Shown here: one piece after another, positions 33,485-43,154 of the stretch
Layout: every line of letters starts with the position of its first letter
Position numbering within the stretch: the first letter of the stretch is position 1
Origin: Streptomyces sp. SKN60
Lineage (GTDB): Bacteria > Actinomycetota > Actinomycetes > Streptomycetales > Streptomycetaceae
DNA: 64,000 nt
Direction: 5' to 3'
NCBI RefSeq assembly: GCF_026236535.1
Contig: NZ_JAHTMW010000001.1
Location: 496,001 to 560,000 of the forward strand
Program-made: the position numbers and the translations under genes
The notes under the pieces: model-generated
What the model saw: the letters and a program-made list of their open reading frames with translations, nothing else
What the model was told of the DNA's origin: nothing
Database searches by the model: none

Positions 33485-33886
33485 ATGCAGTCGAGCGCCA
33501 CGGTCCTGGTCTACAGCGACGACGCGAACACCCGCGCCCAGGTCCGCCTCGCGGCCGGGCGCAGGCCCGCCGCCGACGTTCCCCCGGTCGAGTTCGTGGA
33601 GTGCGCGACGCTGCCGGCGGTGCTCGACGCCCTGGACGCGGGCGGCATCGACGTGTGCGTGCTCGACGGCGAGGCCGTCCCGGCCGGCGGCATGGGCGTG
33701 TGCCGGCAGATCAAGGACGAGATCTTCCGCTGTCCGCCGGTGCTGCTGCTCATCGGCCGCCCCCAGGACGCCTGGCTGGCCACCTGGAGCCGCGCGGACG
33801 CCGCGGTCACCCTTCCGGTGGAACCGGTCGAGTTCGCGGCGTCCCTGGCGGGCCTGCTGCGCTCGCGCCTGTCGATCGACGCGTGA
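33485..33886 (+). CDS. Receiver-like (pseudo-response-regulator) domain protein
   Basis: A 133-residue single-domain protein with a CheY-like pattern: VLVYSDDANTRAQV for the acidic pocket, VCVLDGE at the phospho-acceptor strand, and ADAAVTLPVEPVEFAASL at the end, where the usual Lys-Pro is replaced by Leu-Pro. The missing Lys suggests it is not phosphorylated in the normal way. No output domain follows. ATG 33485 has GGAGGA six bases upstream. It is divergent from ctaE, so it may be linked to respiration, but this is inference. Confidence 0.82.
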   Translation: MQSSATVLVYSDDANTRAQVRLAAGRRPAADVPPVEFVECATLPAVLDALDAGGIDVCVLDGEAVPAGGMGVCRQIKDEIFRCPPVLLLIGRPQDAWLATWSRADAAVTLPVEPVEFAASLAGLLRSRLSIDA

Positions 33887-33893
33887 CCACTCC

Positions 33894-35150
33894 CTAGAGG
33901 GACGGCCGCAGGCGGGCCTTGGCGTCCTCGGTGGCCGTGGGGTTGGCGGCGTCGGTCACCAGGGCGCTGCCCGCCCGCCACTTGTCCCAGGCGAGGTTCC
34001 AGTCGCCGAAGCCGTTGCCGAAGGTGTCCATCATCTCGCCCTCGCTGTTGACGACGCGGACGATGTCGCCGGGGCGCACGTTCTCGTAGAACCAGGCCGC
34101 GTTGCCGGTCGACATGCCGACACAGCCGTGGCTGACGTTGGCGACGCCCTGGGAGCCCACCGACCAGGGGGCGGCGTGCACGTACTCGCCGCTCCAGGTG
34201 ACCCGGGTGGCGTAGTAGACCGGCAGGTCGTACGAGTCGGAGCTGCCCTCGGCGATGCCGATGCTGGTGCCCCGCATCCGGACGTAGTACTCCTTGCCGA
34301 GCACCACTTTGATCCCGTTTCGGGTGGAGAAGCCCGGCTTTCCGGTGGTCACCGGAATGGTGTTGATCACTTCTCCGTTGCGCCGCACCGTCATGTAGTG
34401 GGAGCCGGCGTCCGCGACGGCCTCGATCCGGTCGCCGATGGTCAGCTTGAGCGGCTTGGAGGCGCCGCCGTAGAGCTTGTCGCCGACCTTGAGGCCGTCC
34501 AGGTTGCCACTGACCGAGACGGTCGCGCCGGTGGGCCAGTACTCCTTCGGACGGAAGTGCAGCTTCTTGTCGTCCACCCAGTACCAGGCGCCCTCCACGG
34601 CCGGGGTGGAGCGGACCTTGAGGGCCCGTTCGACCACCGCGCGGGCCGCCTTGTCCTTCACCGGGAGGCTCAGCTCGGCGGTGATGGGCTGTCCGACGCC
34701 GTACGTGCCCGCCTCGGGGCCGAACGCGACGGTGAGGGCCCGTTTGGCCGGGGCCGTCTCGAACGTGAACGTACGGGCTCCCGGGGCGCCGTCCTCGTCC
34801 TCGGTGGCCACCTGGACGGTGTAGCGGGCGCCGGCCGCCAGGGCGGCCGTGGAACGCCACTTCTGGCCGTCGGCGGTGAGTTCGCCCGCCAGGTGGTGCC
34901 CCGACGCGTCCGTGGCGGTGACATCGGTGATCCGCCCGTCGTCGTCCTTGACGGTGATCTCCAGGGGCTTCTCGGGGTCGGCCTTCTTCCCGTCGCCGGG
35001 CGCGTTGAAGGCGATCTCGTCGGCCGCGTCGTAGGGCCTCGCCGACAGCGGATGGTCCCCGCCGCCCGCGCACGCCGTGACGCCCGCCGTGACGGTGACG
35101 GCCAGAAGAGTGCAGCTCAGAACAGTCCGAATGCGCGGCGTGTCGTTCAT
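33894..35150 (-). CDS. L,D-transpeptidase lipoprotein
   Basis: A 418-residue envelope enzyme that makes 3-3 cross-links in peptidoglycan. The signal peptide ends in lipobox VTAC near residue 27. Two Ig-like domains fill roughly residues 60-250, as in mycobacterial LdtMt2, and the YkuD domain has the catalytic block VSHGCVGMS with conserved His, Gly and Cys. HAAPW is the second conserved His segment. ATG 35150 is chosen for the signal peptide. It lies between the two cytochrome oxidase operons and ends 7 bp from the convergent receiver-like gene. Confidence 0.93.
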   Translation of the reverse strand: MNDTPRIRTVLSCTLLAVTVTAGVTACAGGGDHPLSARPYDAADEIAFNAPGDGKKADPEKPLEITVKDDDGRITDVTATDASGHHLAGELTADGQKWRSTAALAAGARYTVQVATEDEDGAPGARTFTFETAPAKRALTVAFGPEAGTYGVGQPITAELSLPVKDKAARAVVERALKVRSTPAVEGAWYWVDDKKLHFRPKEYWPTGATVSVSGNLDGLKVGDKLYGGASKPLKLTIGDRIEAVADAGSHYMTVRRNGEVINTIPVTTGKPGFSTRNGIKVVLGKEYYVRMRGTSIGIAEGSSDSYDLPVYYATRVTWSGEYVHAAPWSVGSQGVANVSHGCVGMSTGNAAWFYENVRPGDIVRVVNSEGEMMDTFGNGFGDWNLAWDKWRAGSALVTDAANPTATEDAKARLRPSL

Positions 35151-35201
35151 GACCTCACGCTAAGAACAATCCTCGCGTGCGGCGCGCCGAGCGTGCCAAA
35201 A

Positions 35202-35245
35202 GAGGGGCCCGGCCGCTTCGTCGGAACGAAGTGACCGGGCCCCTC
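35202..35245. terminator. Terminator of the ctaCDF operon
   Basis: Perfect 11-bp arms (GAGGGGCCCGG and CCGGGCCCCTC), with an inner CTTCGT/ACGAAG stem. It lies 16 bp after the ctaF stop and about 50 bp before the start of the L,D-transpeptidase gene. Confidence 0.8.
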
Positions 35246-35261
35246 GGGGTGTTACGGGGTG

Positions 35262-35660
35262 CTACTGGTTCTGGTTCTCACCACGGTAGAACTCGAAGAC
35301 CCAGCCCCAGATGCCGACCAGGATGAGCGGCGCCGAGAAGTACAGGATCCACCAGCCCATCGCGATGGCGAGGAAGGCGAGCGCACCGCCGAGGGCGAGC
35401 GAGAGCGGCTGCCAGCTGTGGGGGGCGAAGAAGCCCACCTCGCCGGCCTCGTCCGCGACGTCGGCCTCCTTGTTGTCCTGCGCCATGGCGTCGACCCGCC
35501 GGGCCGTGAAGGCCAGGTAGTAGCCGATCATGATGCAGAGACCGAACGCCAGGAACAGCGCCGTCGTGCCGACCGGCTCCTTCGACCACACGCCATAGAC
35601 GATCGCCATGGCGAGGACGAAGACGCTCAGCCAGATGAACATCTTGCCCTGGATCTTCAC
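35262..35660 (-). CDS. ctaF: Cytochrome c oxidase subunit IV (actinobacterial)
   Basis: A 132-residue, four-helix membrane subunit found only in actinobacterial aa3 oxidases. Helices include [56 protein letters not shown] and [15 protein letters not shown]. The GTG start overlaps the ctaD stop as GTGA. It is the last gene of the operon. Confidence 0.95.
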   Translation of the reverse strand: MKIQGKMFIWLSVFVLAMAIVYGVWSKEPVGTTALFLAFGLCIMIGYYLAFTARRVDAMAQDNKEADVADEAGEVGFFAPHSWQPLSLALGGALAFLAIAMGWWILYFSAPLILVGIWGWVFEFYRGENQNQ

Positions 35661-37393
35661 TTGCCGGCCTCCTTGCCGCCGCTGAGGGCCGCCACCTCGT
35701 GAGGCTTGTTCTCGAGCTGGTCGAGAGCCGCGATCTCAGGGTGGTGCAGGTCGAACGCCGGGGATTCGGAACGGATCCGCGGCAGGGTGAGGAAGTTGTG
35801 CCGCGGCGGCGGGCAGGACGTCGCCCACTCGAGCGAACGGCCGTAGCCCCACGGGTCGTCGACCTCGATCTTCTTGCCGTACTTGGCGGTCTTCCACACG
35901 TTGTACATGAACGGAAGCATCGACAGGCCGAGCAGGAAGGAGGAGATCGTCGAGATCGTGTTCAGCGTGGTGAAGCCGTCGGCCTCGAGGTAGTCCGCGT
36001 AACGACGCGGCATGCCCTCGGCACCGAGCCAGTGCTGCACCAGGAACGTGCCGTGGAAGCCCACGAACAGCGTCCAGAAGGTCATCTTGCCGAGGCGCTC
36101 GTCCAGCATCTTGCCGGTGAACTTCGGCCACCAGAAGTGGAAGCCGGAGAACATCGCGAAGACCACGGTGCCGAAGATGACGTAGTGGAAGTGCGCCACG
36201 ACGAAGTACGAGTCCGAGACGTGGAAGTCCATCGGGGGCGAGGCCAGGATGACGCCGGTCAGACCACCGAAGGTGAAGGTGATCAGGAAGCCGACGGCCC
36301 ACAGCATCGGGGTCTCGAAGGACAGCGAGCCCTTCCACATCGTTCCGATCCAGTTGAAGAACTTCACGCCGGTCGGTACGGCGATGAGGAACGTCATGAA
36401 GGAGAAGAACGGGAGGAGCACACCGCCGGTGACGTACATGTGGTGCGCCCACACGGTCACGGACAGACCGGCGATCGCGATCGTCGCGGCCACCAGACCG
36501 ATGTAGCCGAACATCGGCTTGCGGCTGAAGACCGGGATGACCTCGGAGATGATGCCGAAGAAGGGCAAGGCGATGATGTACACCTCTGGGTGTCCGAAGA
36601 ACCAGAAGAGGTGTTGCCACAGCAGGGCGCCGCCGTTGGCCGCGTCGAAGACATGGGCACCGAACTTGCGGTCCGCCTCCAGGGCGAACAGCGCGGCCGC
36701 CAGGACCGGGAAGGCCAGCAGGACCAGGACACCGGTCAGCAGGACGTTCCAGGTGAAGATCGGCATGCGGAACATCGTCATGCCCGGAGCGCGCATGCAG
36801 ATGATCGTGGTGATGAAGTTGACCGAGCCGAGGATGGTACCGAAGCCGGACATGGTCAGACCCATGATCCACAGGTCGGCGCCGACACCCGGCGAGCGGA
36901 CCGCGTCCGACAGCGGGGAGTAGGCGAACCAGCCGAAGTCGGCCGCACCCTGCGGGGTGAGGAAGCCACCCACGGCGATGATCGAGCCGAACAGGTAGAG
37001 CCAGTAGGCGAACATGTTCAGCCGCGGGAACGCCACGTCGGGCGCGCCGATCTGCAGCGGCATGATCCAGTTCGCGAAGCCGGCGAACAGCGGCGTCGCG
37101 AACATCAGCAGCATGATCGTGCCGTGCATCGTGAACGCCTGGTTGAACTGCTCGTTCGACATGATCTGCGTACCCGGACGGGCCAGCTCGGCGCGCATGA
37201 AGAGCGCCATCAGACCGCCGATGATGAAGAACACGAACGAGGTGACCAGGTACATCGTGCCGATGGTCTTGTGGTCGGTGGTGGTCAGCCACTTCACCAC
37301 GACGTTGCCGGGCTGCTTGCGGCGTACCGGGAGCTCGTTCTCGTACGAGTCCTCAGCCGCGGCCGCACCCTGGGGTTCGTTGAGGATGCTCAC
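35657..37393 (-). CDS. ctaD: Cytochrome c oxidase subunit I
   Basis: A 578-residue catalytic subunit of the aa3 oxidase, reducing oxygen to water and pumping protons. It has twelve helices. [12 protein letters not shown] carries a heme a ligand His, and [17 protein letters not shown] holds the CuB His cross-linked to Tyr plus the Glu of the proton pathway. [10 protein letters not shown] supplies the heme a3 and heme a ligands. The GTG start overlaps the ctaC stop by 4 bp. Length and motifs are complete. Confidence 0.97.
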   Translation of the reverse strand: MSILNEPQGAAAAEDSYENELPVRRKQPGNVVVKWLTTTDHKTIGTMYLVTSFVFFIIGGLMALFMRAELARPGTQIMSNEQFNQAFTMHGTIMLLMFATPLFAGFANWIMPLQIGAPDVAFPRLNMFAYWLYLFGSIIAVGGFLTPQGAADFGWFAYSPLSDAVRSPGVGADLWIMGLTMSGFGTILGSVNFITTIICMRAPGMTMFRMPIFTWNVLLTGVLVLLAFPVLAAALFALEADRKFGAHVFDAANGGALLWQHLFWFFGHPEVYIIALPFFGIISEVIPVFSRKPMFGYIGLVAATIAIAGLSVTVWAHHMYVTGGVLLPFFSFMTFLIAVPTGVKFFNWIGTMWKGSLSFETPMLWAVGFLITFTFGGLTGVILASPPMDFHVSDSYFVVAHFHYVIFGTVVFAMFSGFHFWWPKFTGKMLDERLGKMTFWTLFVGFHGTFLVQHWLGAEGMPRRYADYLEADGFTTLNTISTISSFLLGLSMLPFMYNVWKTAKYGKKIEVDDPWGYGRSLEWATSCPPPRHNFLTLPRIRSESPAFDLHHPEIAALDQLENKPHEVAALSGGKEAGK

Positions 37394-38385
37394 AGTTGGT
37401 TCTTCTCCGCATTCCGAGCCGGGTCCGTCTGCTCAATGCCGGACGGGATGTAGCCGGTCTGCCCCTTCTCCGCCAGCTCCTTCAGGTGCTGCTGGTAGCG
37501 CTCCGGAGAGACCACCTTGACGTTGAAGAGCATCCGGGAGTGGTCGACACCGCAGAGCTCGGCGCACTTGCCGAGGAAGGTGCCTTCCTGCGTCGGGACG
37601 ACCTCGAAGGCGTTGGTGTGACCCGGGATGACGTCCTGCTTCATGAGGAAGGGGACCACCCAGAAGGAGTGGATGACGTCACGCGAGGTCAGGACGAACC
37701 GGACGCGCTCGCCCTTCGGCAGCCACAGGGTCGGACCCGGGTTGCCGGTCTGCGGGTTCCGGGTGCCGGGGATGCCGGCGTCGTAGACGCCGCCCGCGTT
37801 CGCCGGGAACGCGTCCTTGTACTTGTCCGGAATCGCCGCGAGGTTCGGGGCCTTCTGGGCGTCGCCGGTCACGCCGGGGACGTTCTCGATGTAGTTGAAG
37901 CCCCAGCTCCACTGGTAGCCGACCACGTTGATGGTGTGAGCCGGCTTCGGGGAGAGCTCGAGGAGCTTCGACTCGTCGCGCGCGGTGAAGTAGAAGAGCA
38001 CCGAGACGATGATGAGCGGAGTGACCGTGTACAGCGCCTCGATCGGCATGTTGTACCGGGTCTGCGGAGGTACCTCGACCTTGGTACGGCTGCGCCGGTG
38101 GAAGATGGTGGCCCACAGGATGAGGCCCCACACCAGGATGCCGGTGAGGAGGGCGGCGGCCCAGGAGCCCTGCCACAGGGAGAGGATCCGCGGAGCCTCT
38201 TCCGTGACGGGGGTGGGCATGCCAAGGCGGGGGAAGTCTTCCCAGTTGTACGAGCAACCGGTGGCTGTCGCCAGGATCAGGCCCGCAGTCAGCACCTGCG
38301 GCAGCTTCCGCCGCATCGGGCGCCGAGACGTGGGGGTACCGCCCGCGCCTCGGCTGCGGGGGAGGTCGGAGCCGTTGGGACTCAC
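37390..38385 (-). CDS. ctaC: Cytochrome c oxidase subunit II
   Basis: A 331-residue lipoprotein-type subunit II that takes electrons from the qcrC cytochrome into the CuA site. The signal sequence ends in lipobox TATGC near residue 44; two helices follow, then the cupredoxin domain with CuA ligands in [12 protein letters not shown]. An insertion between about residues 175 and 225 is usual in actinobacteria. GTG 38385 has GGAAGG eight bases upstream; ATG 38316 is a possible later start. It heads the ctaCDF operon. Confidence 0.95.
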   Translation of the reverse strand: MSPNGSDLPRSRGAGGTPTSRRPMRRKLPQVLTAGLILATATGCSYNWEDFPRLGMPTPVTEEAPRILSLWQGSWAAALLTGILVWGLILWATIFHRRSRTKVEVPPQTRYNMPIEALYTVTPLIIVSVLFYFTARDESKLLELSPKPAHTINVVGYQWSWGFNYIENVPGVTGDAQKAPNLAAIPDKYKDAFPANAGGVYDAGIPGTRNPQTGNPGPTLWLPKGERVRFVLTSRDVIHSFWVVPFLMKQDVIPGHTNAFEVVPTQEGTFLGKCAELCGVDHSRMLFNVKVVSPERYQQHLKELAEKGQTGYIPSGIEQTDPARNAEKNQL

Positions 38386-38474
38386 GTAGCGCCTTCCCGA
38401 GAGTCTCGGCCCGCGTAGGTCGGCTGCCACGGCCGTCCGTCTCGCTGGTCGGTCGCCGCCCCGGCCGCGGGCAG

Positions 38475-38503
38475 GGGTTTGGATGTTTATGCGGACCAAA
38501 CCC
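38475..38503. promoter_or_regulatory. Inverted repeat upstream of ctaC
   Basis: GGGTTTGG (38475-38482) and CCAAACCC (38496-38503), perfect 8-bp arms 13 bases apart in an A/T-richer patch, about 90 bp upstream of the ctaC start. Nothing else is evident in the 292-bp space to the next gene. Confidence 0.4.
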
Positions 38504-38677
38504 TACTGGACGCTATTTGGGGTCGCGCGGGGAGGGTGCCCAACGCGCCGTCCGAGTCCCCGAAGGGGTGGAGTCCCGGCTTCCGGGCGGGTGCCGGGCA
38601 GGGCCGACCGGCGATGCGAGCCGAGCTTCTGACGGGGCGTCGCGGGCCGGCCGGGGCGGCGGGGATAGCGTGGGCGG

Positions 38678-40066
38678 ATGCCGTACTTCGACGCCGCTTC
38701 CGCGGCTCCGCTGCACCCCGTGGCCCGTCAGGCGCTGCTCGCCTCCCTTGACGAGGGCTGGGCCGACCCGGCCCGGCTGTACCGGGAGGGGCGGCGGGCC
38801 CGGCTGCTGCTCGACGCGGCGCGGGAGGCCGCGGCGGAGGCGGTGGGCTGTCGCCCCGACGAGCTCGTGTTCACTCCTTCGGGGACGCGCGCGGTTCACG
38901 CCGGGATCTCCGGGGCGCTCGCCGGGCGTCGGCGTGTCGGGGACCGGCTCGTGGTGTCGGCGGTCGAACACTCCTCCGTCCTGCACGCCGGCGAGACGCA
39001 CGCGGCGGCGGGCGGCACGGTGACCGAGGTGCCGGTGAGCCGGTCCGGGGCGGTGGACCCGGCGGTCTTCGCGGCCGCGCTCGACTCCCGTACCGCACTG
39101 GCCTGTCTGCAGTCCGCCAATCACGAGGTGGGCACCGAGCAGCCGGTGGCCGAGGTGGCGGCGGCCTGCGCGGCCGCCGGGGTGCCGCTGCTCGTGGACG
39201 CGGCGCAGTCGCTCGGCTGGGGGCTGGTGCCGGCGGGCTGGTCGCTGCTCGCGGCGAGCGCGCACAAGTGGGGCGGGCCGTCGGGGGTGGGGCTGCTCGC
39301 GGTGCGCAAGGGTGTCCGGTTCGCCCCGCAAGGTCCGTCGGACGAGCGGGAGTCGGGGCGGGCGCCGGGCTTCGAGAACCTGCCGGGGATCGTGGCGGCG
39401 GCGGCCTCGCTGCGGGCGGTACGGGCGGAGGCGGCGGCCGAGTCGGCGCGGCTGCGGGCGCTCGTGGACCGGATCCGGGCGCGGGTGCCGGAACTGGTGC
39501 CGGACGTGGAGGTGGTGGGCGACCCGGTGCGCCGACTGCCCCATCTCGTCACCTTCTCCTGCCTCTATGTCGACGGGGAGACCCTGCTCTCGGGGCTCGA
39601 CCGGGAGGGTTTCTCCGTTTCGTCCGGTTCGTCGTGCACGAGTTCGACCCTGACGCCCAGCCATGTGCTGCGCGCGATGGGGGTGCTGAGCGAGGGGAAC
39701 GTCCGGGTCTCGCTGCCGGCCGGGACGACGGAGGAGGACGTGGACCGCTTCCTCGCGGTGCTGCCCGGGGTGGTGGCCGGGGTGCGCGAGCGGCTCGGCG
39801 CCCCGGCGTCGATGTTCGCCGCGCCCGTGGAGACGGCGGGCACCCTGCTTGTCGACGCCCTCGGCCGGCGCTGCCCGATCCCGGTGATCGAGCTCGCCAA
39901 GGTCATCGGCGACGTCCCGGTGGGCGGCACGGTCACGGTGCTCTCGGACGACGGGGCGGCGCGCCTGGACATCCCGGCCTGGTGCGAGATGCGGGGTCAG
40001 GAGTACGTGGGAGAGGAGCCCTCGCCGAAGGGCGGCACGGCGTACGTGGTGCGGCGGGTGTCCTGA
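38678..40066 (+). CDS. Cysteine desulfurase fused to a TusA-like sulfur carrier domain
   Basis: A 462-residue two-domain enzyme. Residues 1-370 are a NifS/IscS-type desulfurase: the PLP Lys is in SAHKWGG (near 197), HSSVLHAG and VDAAQSLG contact the cofactor, and the sulfur-accepting Cys is in SGSSCTS (near 320). After a linker, residues 387-462 are a TusA/SirA-like domain with DALGRRCPIPVIELAK, whose CPXP Cys carries persulfide. So sulfur release and first relay step are in one chain. It is divergent from ctaC; ErpA and NadA lie 3-5 kb away. Recipient of the sulfur is unknown. Confidence 0.88.
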   Translation: MPYFDAASAAPLHPVARQALLASLDEGWADPARLYREGRRARLLLDAAREAAAEAVGCRPDELVFTPSGTRAVHAGISGALAGRRRVGDRLVVSAVEHSSVLHAGETHAAAGGTVTEVPVSRSGAVDPAVFAAALDSRTALACLQSANHEVGTEQPVAEVAAACAAAGVPLLVDAAQSLGWGLVPAGWSLLAASAHKWGGPSGVGLLAVRKGVRFAPQGPSDERESGRAPGFENLPGIVAAAASLRAVRAEAAAESARLRALVDRIRARVPELVPDVEVVGDPVRRLPHLVTFSCLYVDGETLLSGLDREGFSVSSGSSCTSSTLTPSHVLRAMGVLSEGNVRVSLPAGTTEEDVDRFLAVLPGVVAGVRERLGAPASMFAAPVETAGTLLVDALGRRCPIPVIELAKVIGDVPVGGTVTVLSDDGAARLDIPAWCEMRGQEYVGEEPSPKGGTAYVVRRVS

Positions 40067-40071
40067 CGACG

Positions 40072-40106
40072 CCGGAGCCCCGGGGCGCGCGGCCCCGGGG
40101 CTCCGG
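40072..40106. terminator. Bidirectional terminator after the desulfurase-TusA gene
   Basis: Perfect 14-bp arms (CCGGAGCCCCGGGG and complement) with a 7-base loop, between convergent genes. Confidence 0.8.
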
Positions 40107-40163
40107 TGTGCGAGGTGCGGTGTGCCGTGTCCGTACGGATCCGGCCGGGTGTCAGGCCCGCTG

Positions 40164-41138
40164 TCAGGCCAGGTGCGCCTGGACCTCGGCGGCGGCCTCG
40201 TCGCCGTAGGCCTTGGTGAAGCGGTCCATGAAGTTGGCGCGGCGCAGGGTGTACTCCTGGGTGCCCAGGGTCTCGATCACCAGGGTGGCGAGCATGCAGC
40301 CGACCTGGGCGGCGCGCTCCAGGCCGACGCCCCAGGACAGACCGGTCAGGAAGCCGGCGCGGAAGGCGTCGCCGACACCGGTCGGGTCGACCTTGGCCTC
40401 CTCCTCCGGGCAGCCGACCTCGATCGGGTCCTCGCCGACCCGCTCGATGCGCACGCCGCGCGAGCCGAGGGTGGTGATGCGGTGCCCGACGCGGCCGAGG
40501 ATCTCCTCCTCGGTCCAGCCGGTCTTCGACTCGATGAGGCCCTTCTCGTACTCGTTGGAGAAGAGGTAGGTCGCCCCGTCCATGAGGGTGCGGATCTCCT
40601 CGCCGTCCATGCGCGCGATCTGCTGCGAGAAGTCGGCGGCGAAGGGGATCGCCCGGGTCCGGCACTCCTCGGTGTGGCGCAGCATCGCCTCGGGGTCGTC
40701 GGCGCCGATGAGGACCAGGTCGAGGCCGCCCACGCGGTCGGCGACGGCCTTGAGCTCGATCAGCCGGGCCTCGCTCATGGCGCCGGTGTAGAAGGAGCCG
40801 ATCTGGTTGTGGTCCGAGTCCGTGGTGCACACGAAGCGGGCGGTGTGCAGGACCTCGGAGATGCGGACGGAGCCGGTGTCGACGCCGTGCCGGTCGAGCC
40901 AGGCGCGGTACTCGTCGAAGTCGAAGCCGGCGGCGCCGACCAGCACCGGCCGGCCGCCGAGCTGGCCCATGCCGAAGGAGATGTTCGCCGCGACGCCACC
41001 CCGGCGGACGTCGAGGTTGTCGACGAGGAACGACAACGAGACCGTGTGGAGCTGGTCCGCCACGAGCTGGTCGGCGAACCGGCCCGGGAAGGTCATGAGG
41101 TGGTCGGTGGCGATGGAGCCGGTGACTGCGATACGCAC
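40164..41138 (-). CDS. PfkB/ribokinase family carbohydrate or adenosine kinase
   Basis: A 324-residue ribokinase-fold kinase. RRGGVAANISFGMGQLGG is the substrate-binding signature and DPTGVGDAFRAGFLTGL carries the catalytic Asp and anion hole. VGAAGFDFDEYRAWLDRHGV and CTTDSDHNQIGSFYTGA resemble actinobacterial adenosine kinases, so a nucleoside is a reasonable substrate guess; a sugar is also possible. GTG 41138 has CAGGAG ten bases upstream. A short gene is divergent. Confidence 0.87.
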   Translation of the reverse strand: MRIAVTGSIATDHLMTFPGRFADQLVADQLHTVSLSFLVDNLDVRRGGVAANISFGMGQLGGRPVLVGAAGFDFDEYRAWLDRHGVDTGSVRISEVLHTARFVCTTDSDHNQIGSFYTGAMSEARLIELKAVADRVGGLDLVLIGADDPEAMLRHTEECRTRAIPFAADFSQQIARMDGEEIRTLMDGATYLFSNEYEKGLIESKTGWTEEEILGRVGHRITTLGSRGVRIERVGEDPIEVGCPEEEAKVDPTGVGDAFRAGFLTGLSWGVGLERAAQVGCMLATLVIETLGTQEYTLRRANFMDRFTKAYGDEAAAEVQAHLA

Positions 41139-41271
41139 GGCTGAACGCTCCTGTGGAAAGGGACGGCGATGACGGTTCACGCTACCCGGTGCGGAGGGTG
41201 GAAGCCGAACAGGGGAAACTACCCCAGAGTAGGGCTTTTCCCCGAAGCCGGACCGTGCGTACGGTGCCGCC

Positions 41272-41478
41272 ATGACCACGTACCCCGCTCCTCGTGAGCG
41301 CCAGGAGTCCGAGTTCAGCCTCGCGGAGCTGTGCGGTGACGGCGCGCGGATGGCCCCGCACTGGGTGACGCCAGCCACCTCGTCGGCCGCGCCGGTCTCT
41401 CCCGCACTGATCCACGGCGTCCGGGTCCCGGAGGACTCCGCCCGCCTGATCGCGGCCACCGCGGAGTACGGGGCGTAG
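41272..41478 (+). CDS. Small hypothetical protein
   Basis: A 68-residue protein without membrane segments or known motif; one Cys and two His. Third-position G/C bias is normal for the genome, which supports coding. No convincing ribosome site precedes ATG 41272. TAGGGCTT lies about 40 bp upstream and may be a -10 region. It could be chance. Confidence 0.5.
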   Translation: MTTYPAPRERQESEFSLAELCGDGARMAPHWVTPATSSAAPVSPALIHGVRVPEDSARLIAATAEYGA

Positions 41479-41587
41479 CCGGAACGGGCGGTCCCGACCG
41501 GAACGGGCGAAGGCGGGGAACCGTCCGGGCGCCACCCCCGTCCCAGAGGTGTCTTCCGCAGGGATGCCACATCTGGAGGAGCGCGCG

Positions 41588-43075
41588 GTGAGCAGCAGTA
41601 CGGAGACGGAGAACCGGCCGGGGAGGCGCGGTCCGCTTCTCGTCGCCTCGGTGGCGGCGGGAGTGCTCCTCGTGGGCGGCGGGGGCGTGTACTACGCCGC
41701 GACCGCGTCGGGCGACGGCAGTGGTACGGCGGGCGCGGGCGCCGCGAAGGACGCGGCCGCCGCTCCCCCGCCGCTGAAGCTGGGCGGTGCGGACACCGGC
41801 GGTCCCGGGATCGCCCCGGGCGAGCCCGACCCGGGCGGCGGTCCGGACGGCACCGTCTACGAAGCCAAGGGCCCCCTCCCCCACGGGCCCTCCTCGGCCG
41901 CGGTCCACCGGCCCGAGGGCCGGGTCACCTCGGCGGAGGTGACCCGGCTGGCCGCGGCGCTCGGCCTGCGGGGCGAGCCGCGGCTGATCGGCGAGGTGTG
42001 GCGGCTCGACCCGGAGAAGGACACGACGGGGCTGCGTCTCGACGTGTCCGCGAAGGCGCCGGGCAGCTGGACGCTGAGCCGGTACGACGGCGGGCCGGTG
42101 GGCGACTCCTGCCTCAAGGGCAAGGCGTGTCCGCCGCCGGGCGAGGCCAAGCCCCCGACGGGCGGCGGTTCCCCGGTGAGCGAGGCGGCGGCCCGGGCGG
42201 CCGCGGCGCCGGTCCTGAAGGCGATCGGCCAGGACGACGCCAAGGTGGACGCGAGCCAGGTGATGAACGGCTCGGAGCGGGTGGTGAACGCCGACCCGGT
42301 GGTGGGCGGGCTGCCCACCTACGGCTGGTCGACCGGCCTCCACATCGGTCCGGACGGCTCGGTCGTGGCCGGCAGCGGGCGGCTCAAGGAGCCGGCGAAG
42401 GGCGACACCTATCCGGTGGTCGGCGCGGAGAAGGCGCTCGCCGAGCTGAACGAGGCCTCGAAGGGCACAGGGCCGGTCGGTATCGGCGGCTGCGCCACGG
42501 ACCCGCCGGCGAGCACGGACGGGCAGCCGGGCGGCAAGCCCGGCATCGCGCCGGACGCGCCCTGCCAGACCACGGTCGACACGGCACCCCCGAACGTGGT
42601 GGAGGTGACCGGGGCGCGGTTCGGGCTGGCCGCGCAGTACGTCGACGGCGAGCAGGTGCTCGTACCGGCCTGGCTGTTCGAGGCGCGGGCGAAGGCGGAC
42701 GCGAAGCCGTACACGGTGGCGCGGACGGCGGTGGACGCCCGCTATCTGGCCCCGCCGGCCAAGCCCTCCCCCGCGCCCACGACGCCGCCGGACCAGGGCA
42801 CGGCGCCGGTCCGGCAGATCACCTCGTTCACGGTGGACCCGGGTGGCCGGAAGCTGTCGGTGACCTTCTGGGGCGGGGTGTGCAGCGACTACACGGTGAC
42901 GGCCGAGGAGAGCCCGCGGCAGGTCGTGGTGCGGATCGCGGAGCGGGCCAAGGAGCCGGGGCGGGCCTGCATCATGGTGGCCGTCGAGATCACCCGTACG
43001 GTGACGCTCCAGGCGCCGCTGGGCGACCGCCCGGTGGTGGACGGGGCGAGCCACGAGGCGGTGCCGCGGCCGTAG
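41588..43075 (+). CDS. Membrane-anchored extracellular protein of unknown function
   Basis: A 495-residue protein with a short Arg-rich start, one helix (LLVASVAAGVLLVGGGGVYY) and a large outer domain. Linkers of Gly, Pro and Ala are frequent. Six cysteines fall in pairs (DSCLKGKAC; GGCATD with PCQTT; GVCSDY with RACIMV), consistent with disulfides outside the cell. TYGWSTGLHIGPDGSVVAG resembles a beta-rich repeat. GTG 41588 has GGAGGAG upstream. No family recognised. Confidence 0.8.
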   Translation: MSSSTETENRPGRRGPLLVASVAAGVLLVGGGGVYYAATASGDGSGTAGAGAAKDAAAAPPPLKLGGADTGGPGIAPGEPDPGGGPDGTVYEAKGPLPHGPSSAAVHRPEGRVTSAEVTRLAAALGLRGEPRLIGEVWRLDPEKDTTGLRLDVSAKAPGSWTLSRYDGGPVGDSCLKGKACPPPGEAKPPTGGGSPVSEAAARAAAAPVLKAIGQDDAKVDASQVMNGSERVVNADPVVGGLPTYGWSTGLHIGPDGSVVAGSGRLKEPAKGDTYPVVGAEKALAELNEASKGTGPVGIGGCATDPPASTDGQPGGKPGIAPDAPCQTTVDTAPPNVVEVTGARFGLAAQYVDGEQVLVPAWLFEARAKADAKPYTVARTAVDARYLAPPAKPSPAPTTPPDQGTAPVRQITSFTVDPGGRKLSVTFWGGVCSDYTVTAEESPRQVVVRIAERAKEPGRACIMVAVEITRTVTLQAPLGDRPVVDGASHEAVPRP

Positions 43076-43104
43076 GCCGCCCGTAACGACGGCGGAACGC
43101 ACGA

Positions 43105-43137
43105 GAGGGTGGCACCCGGGGTCCGGGTGCCACCCTC
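43105..43137. terminator. Bidirectional terminator between convergent genes
   Basis: Perfect 15-bp arms (GAGGGTGGCACCCGG and complement) with a 3-base loop, between the membrane-anchored protein gene and erpA. Confidence 0.85.
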
Positions 43138-43154
43138 TTCGCGTGCGGTGTGGC

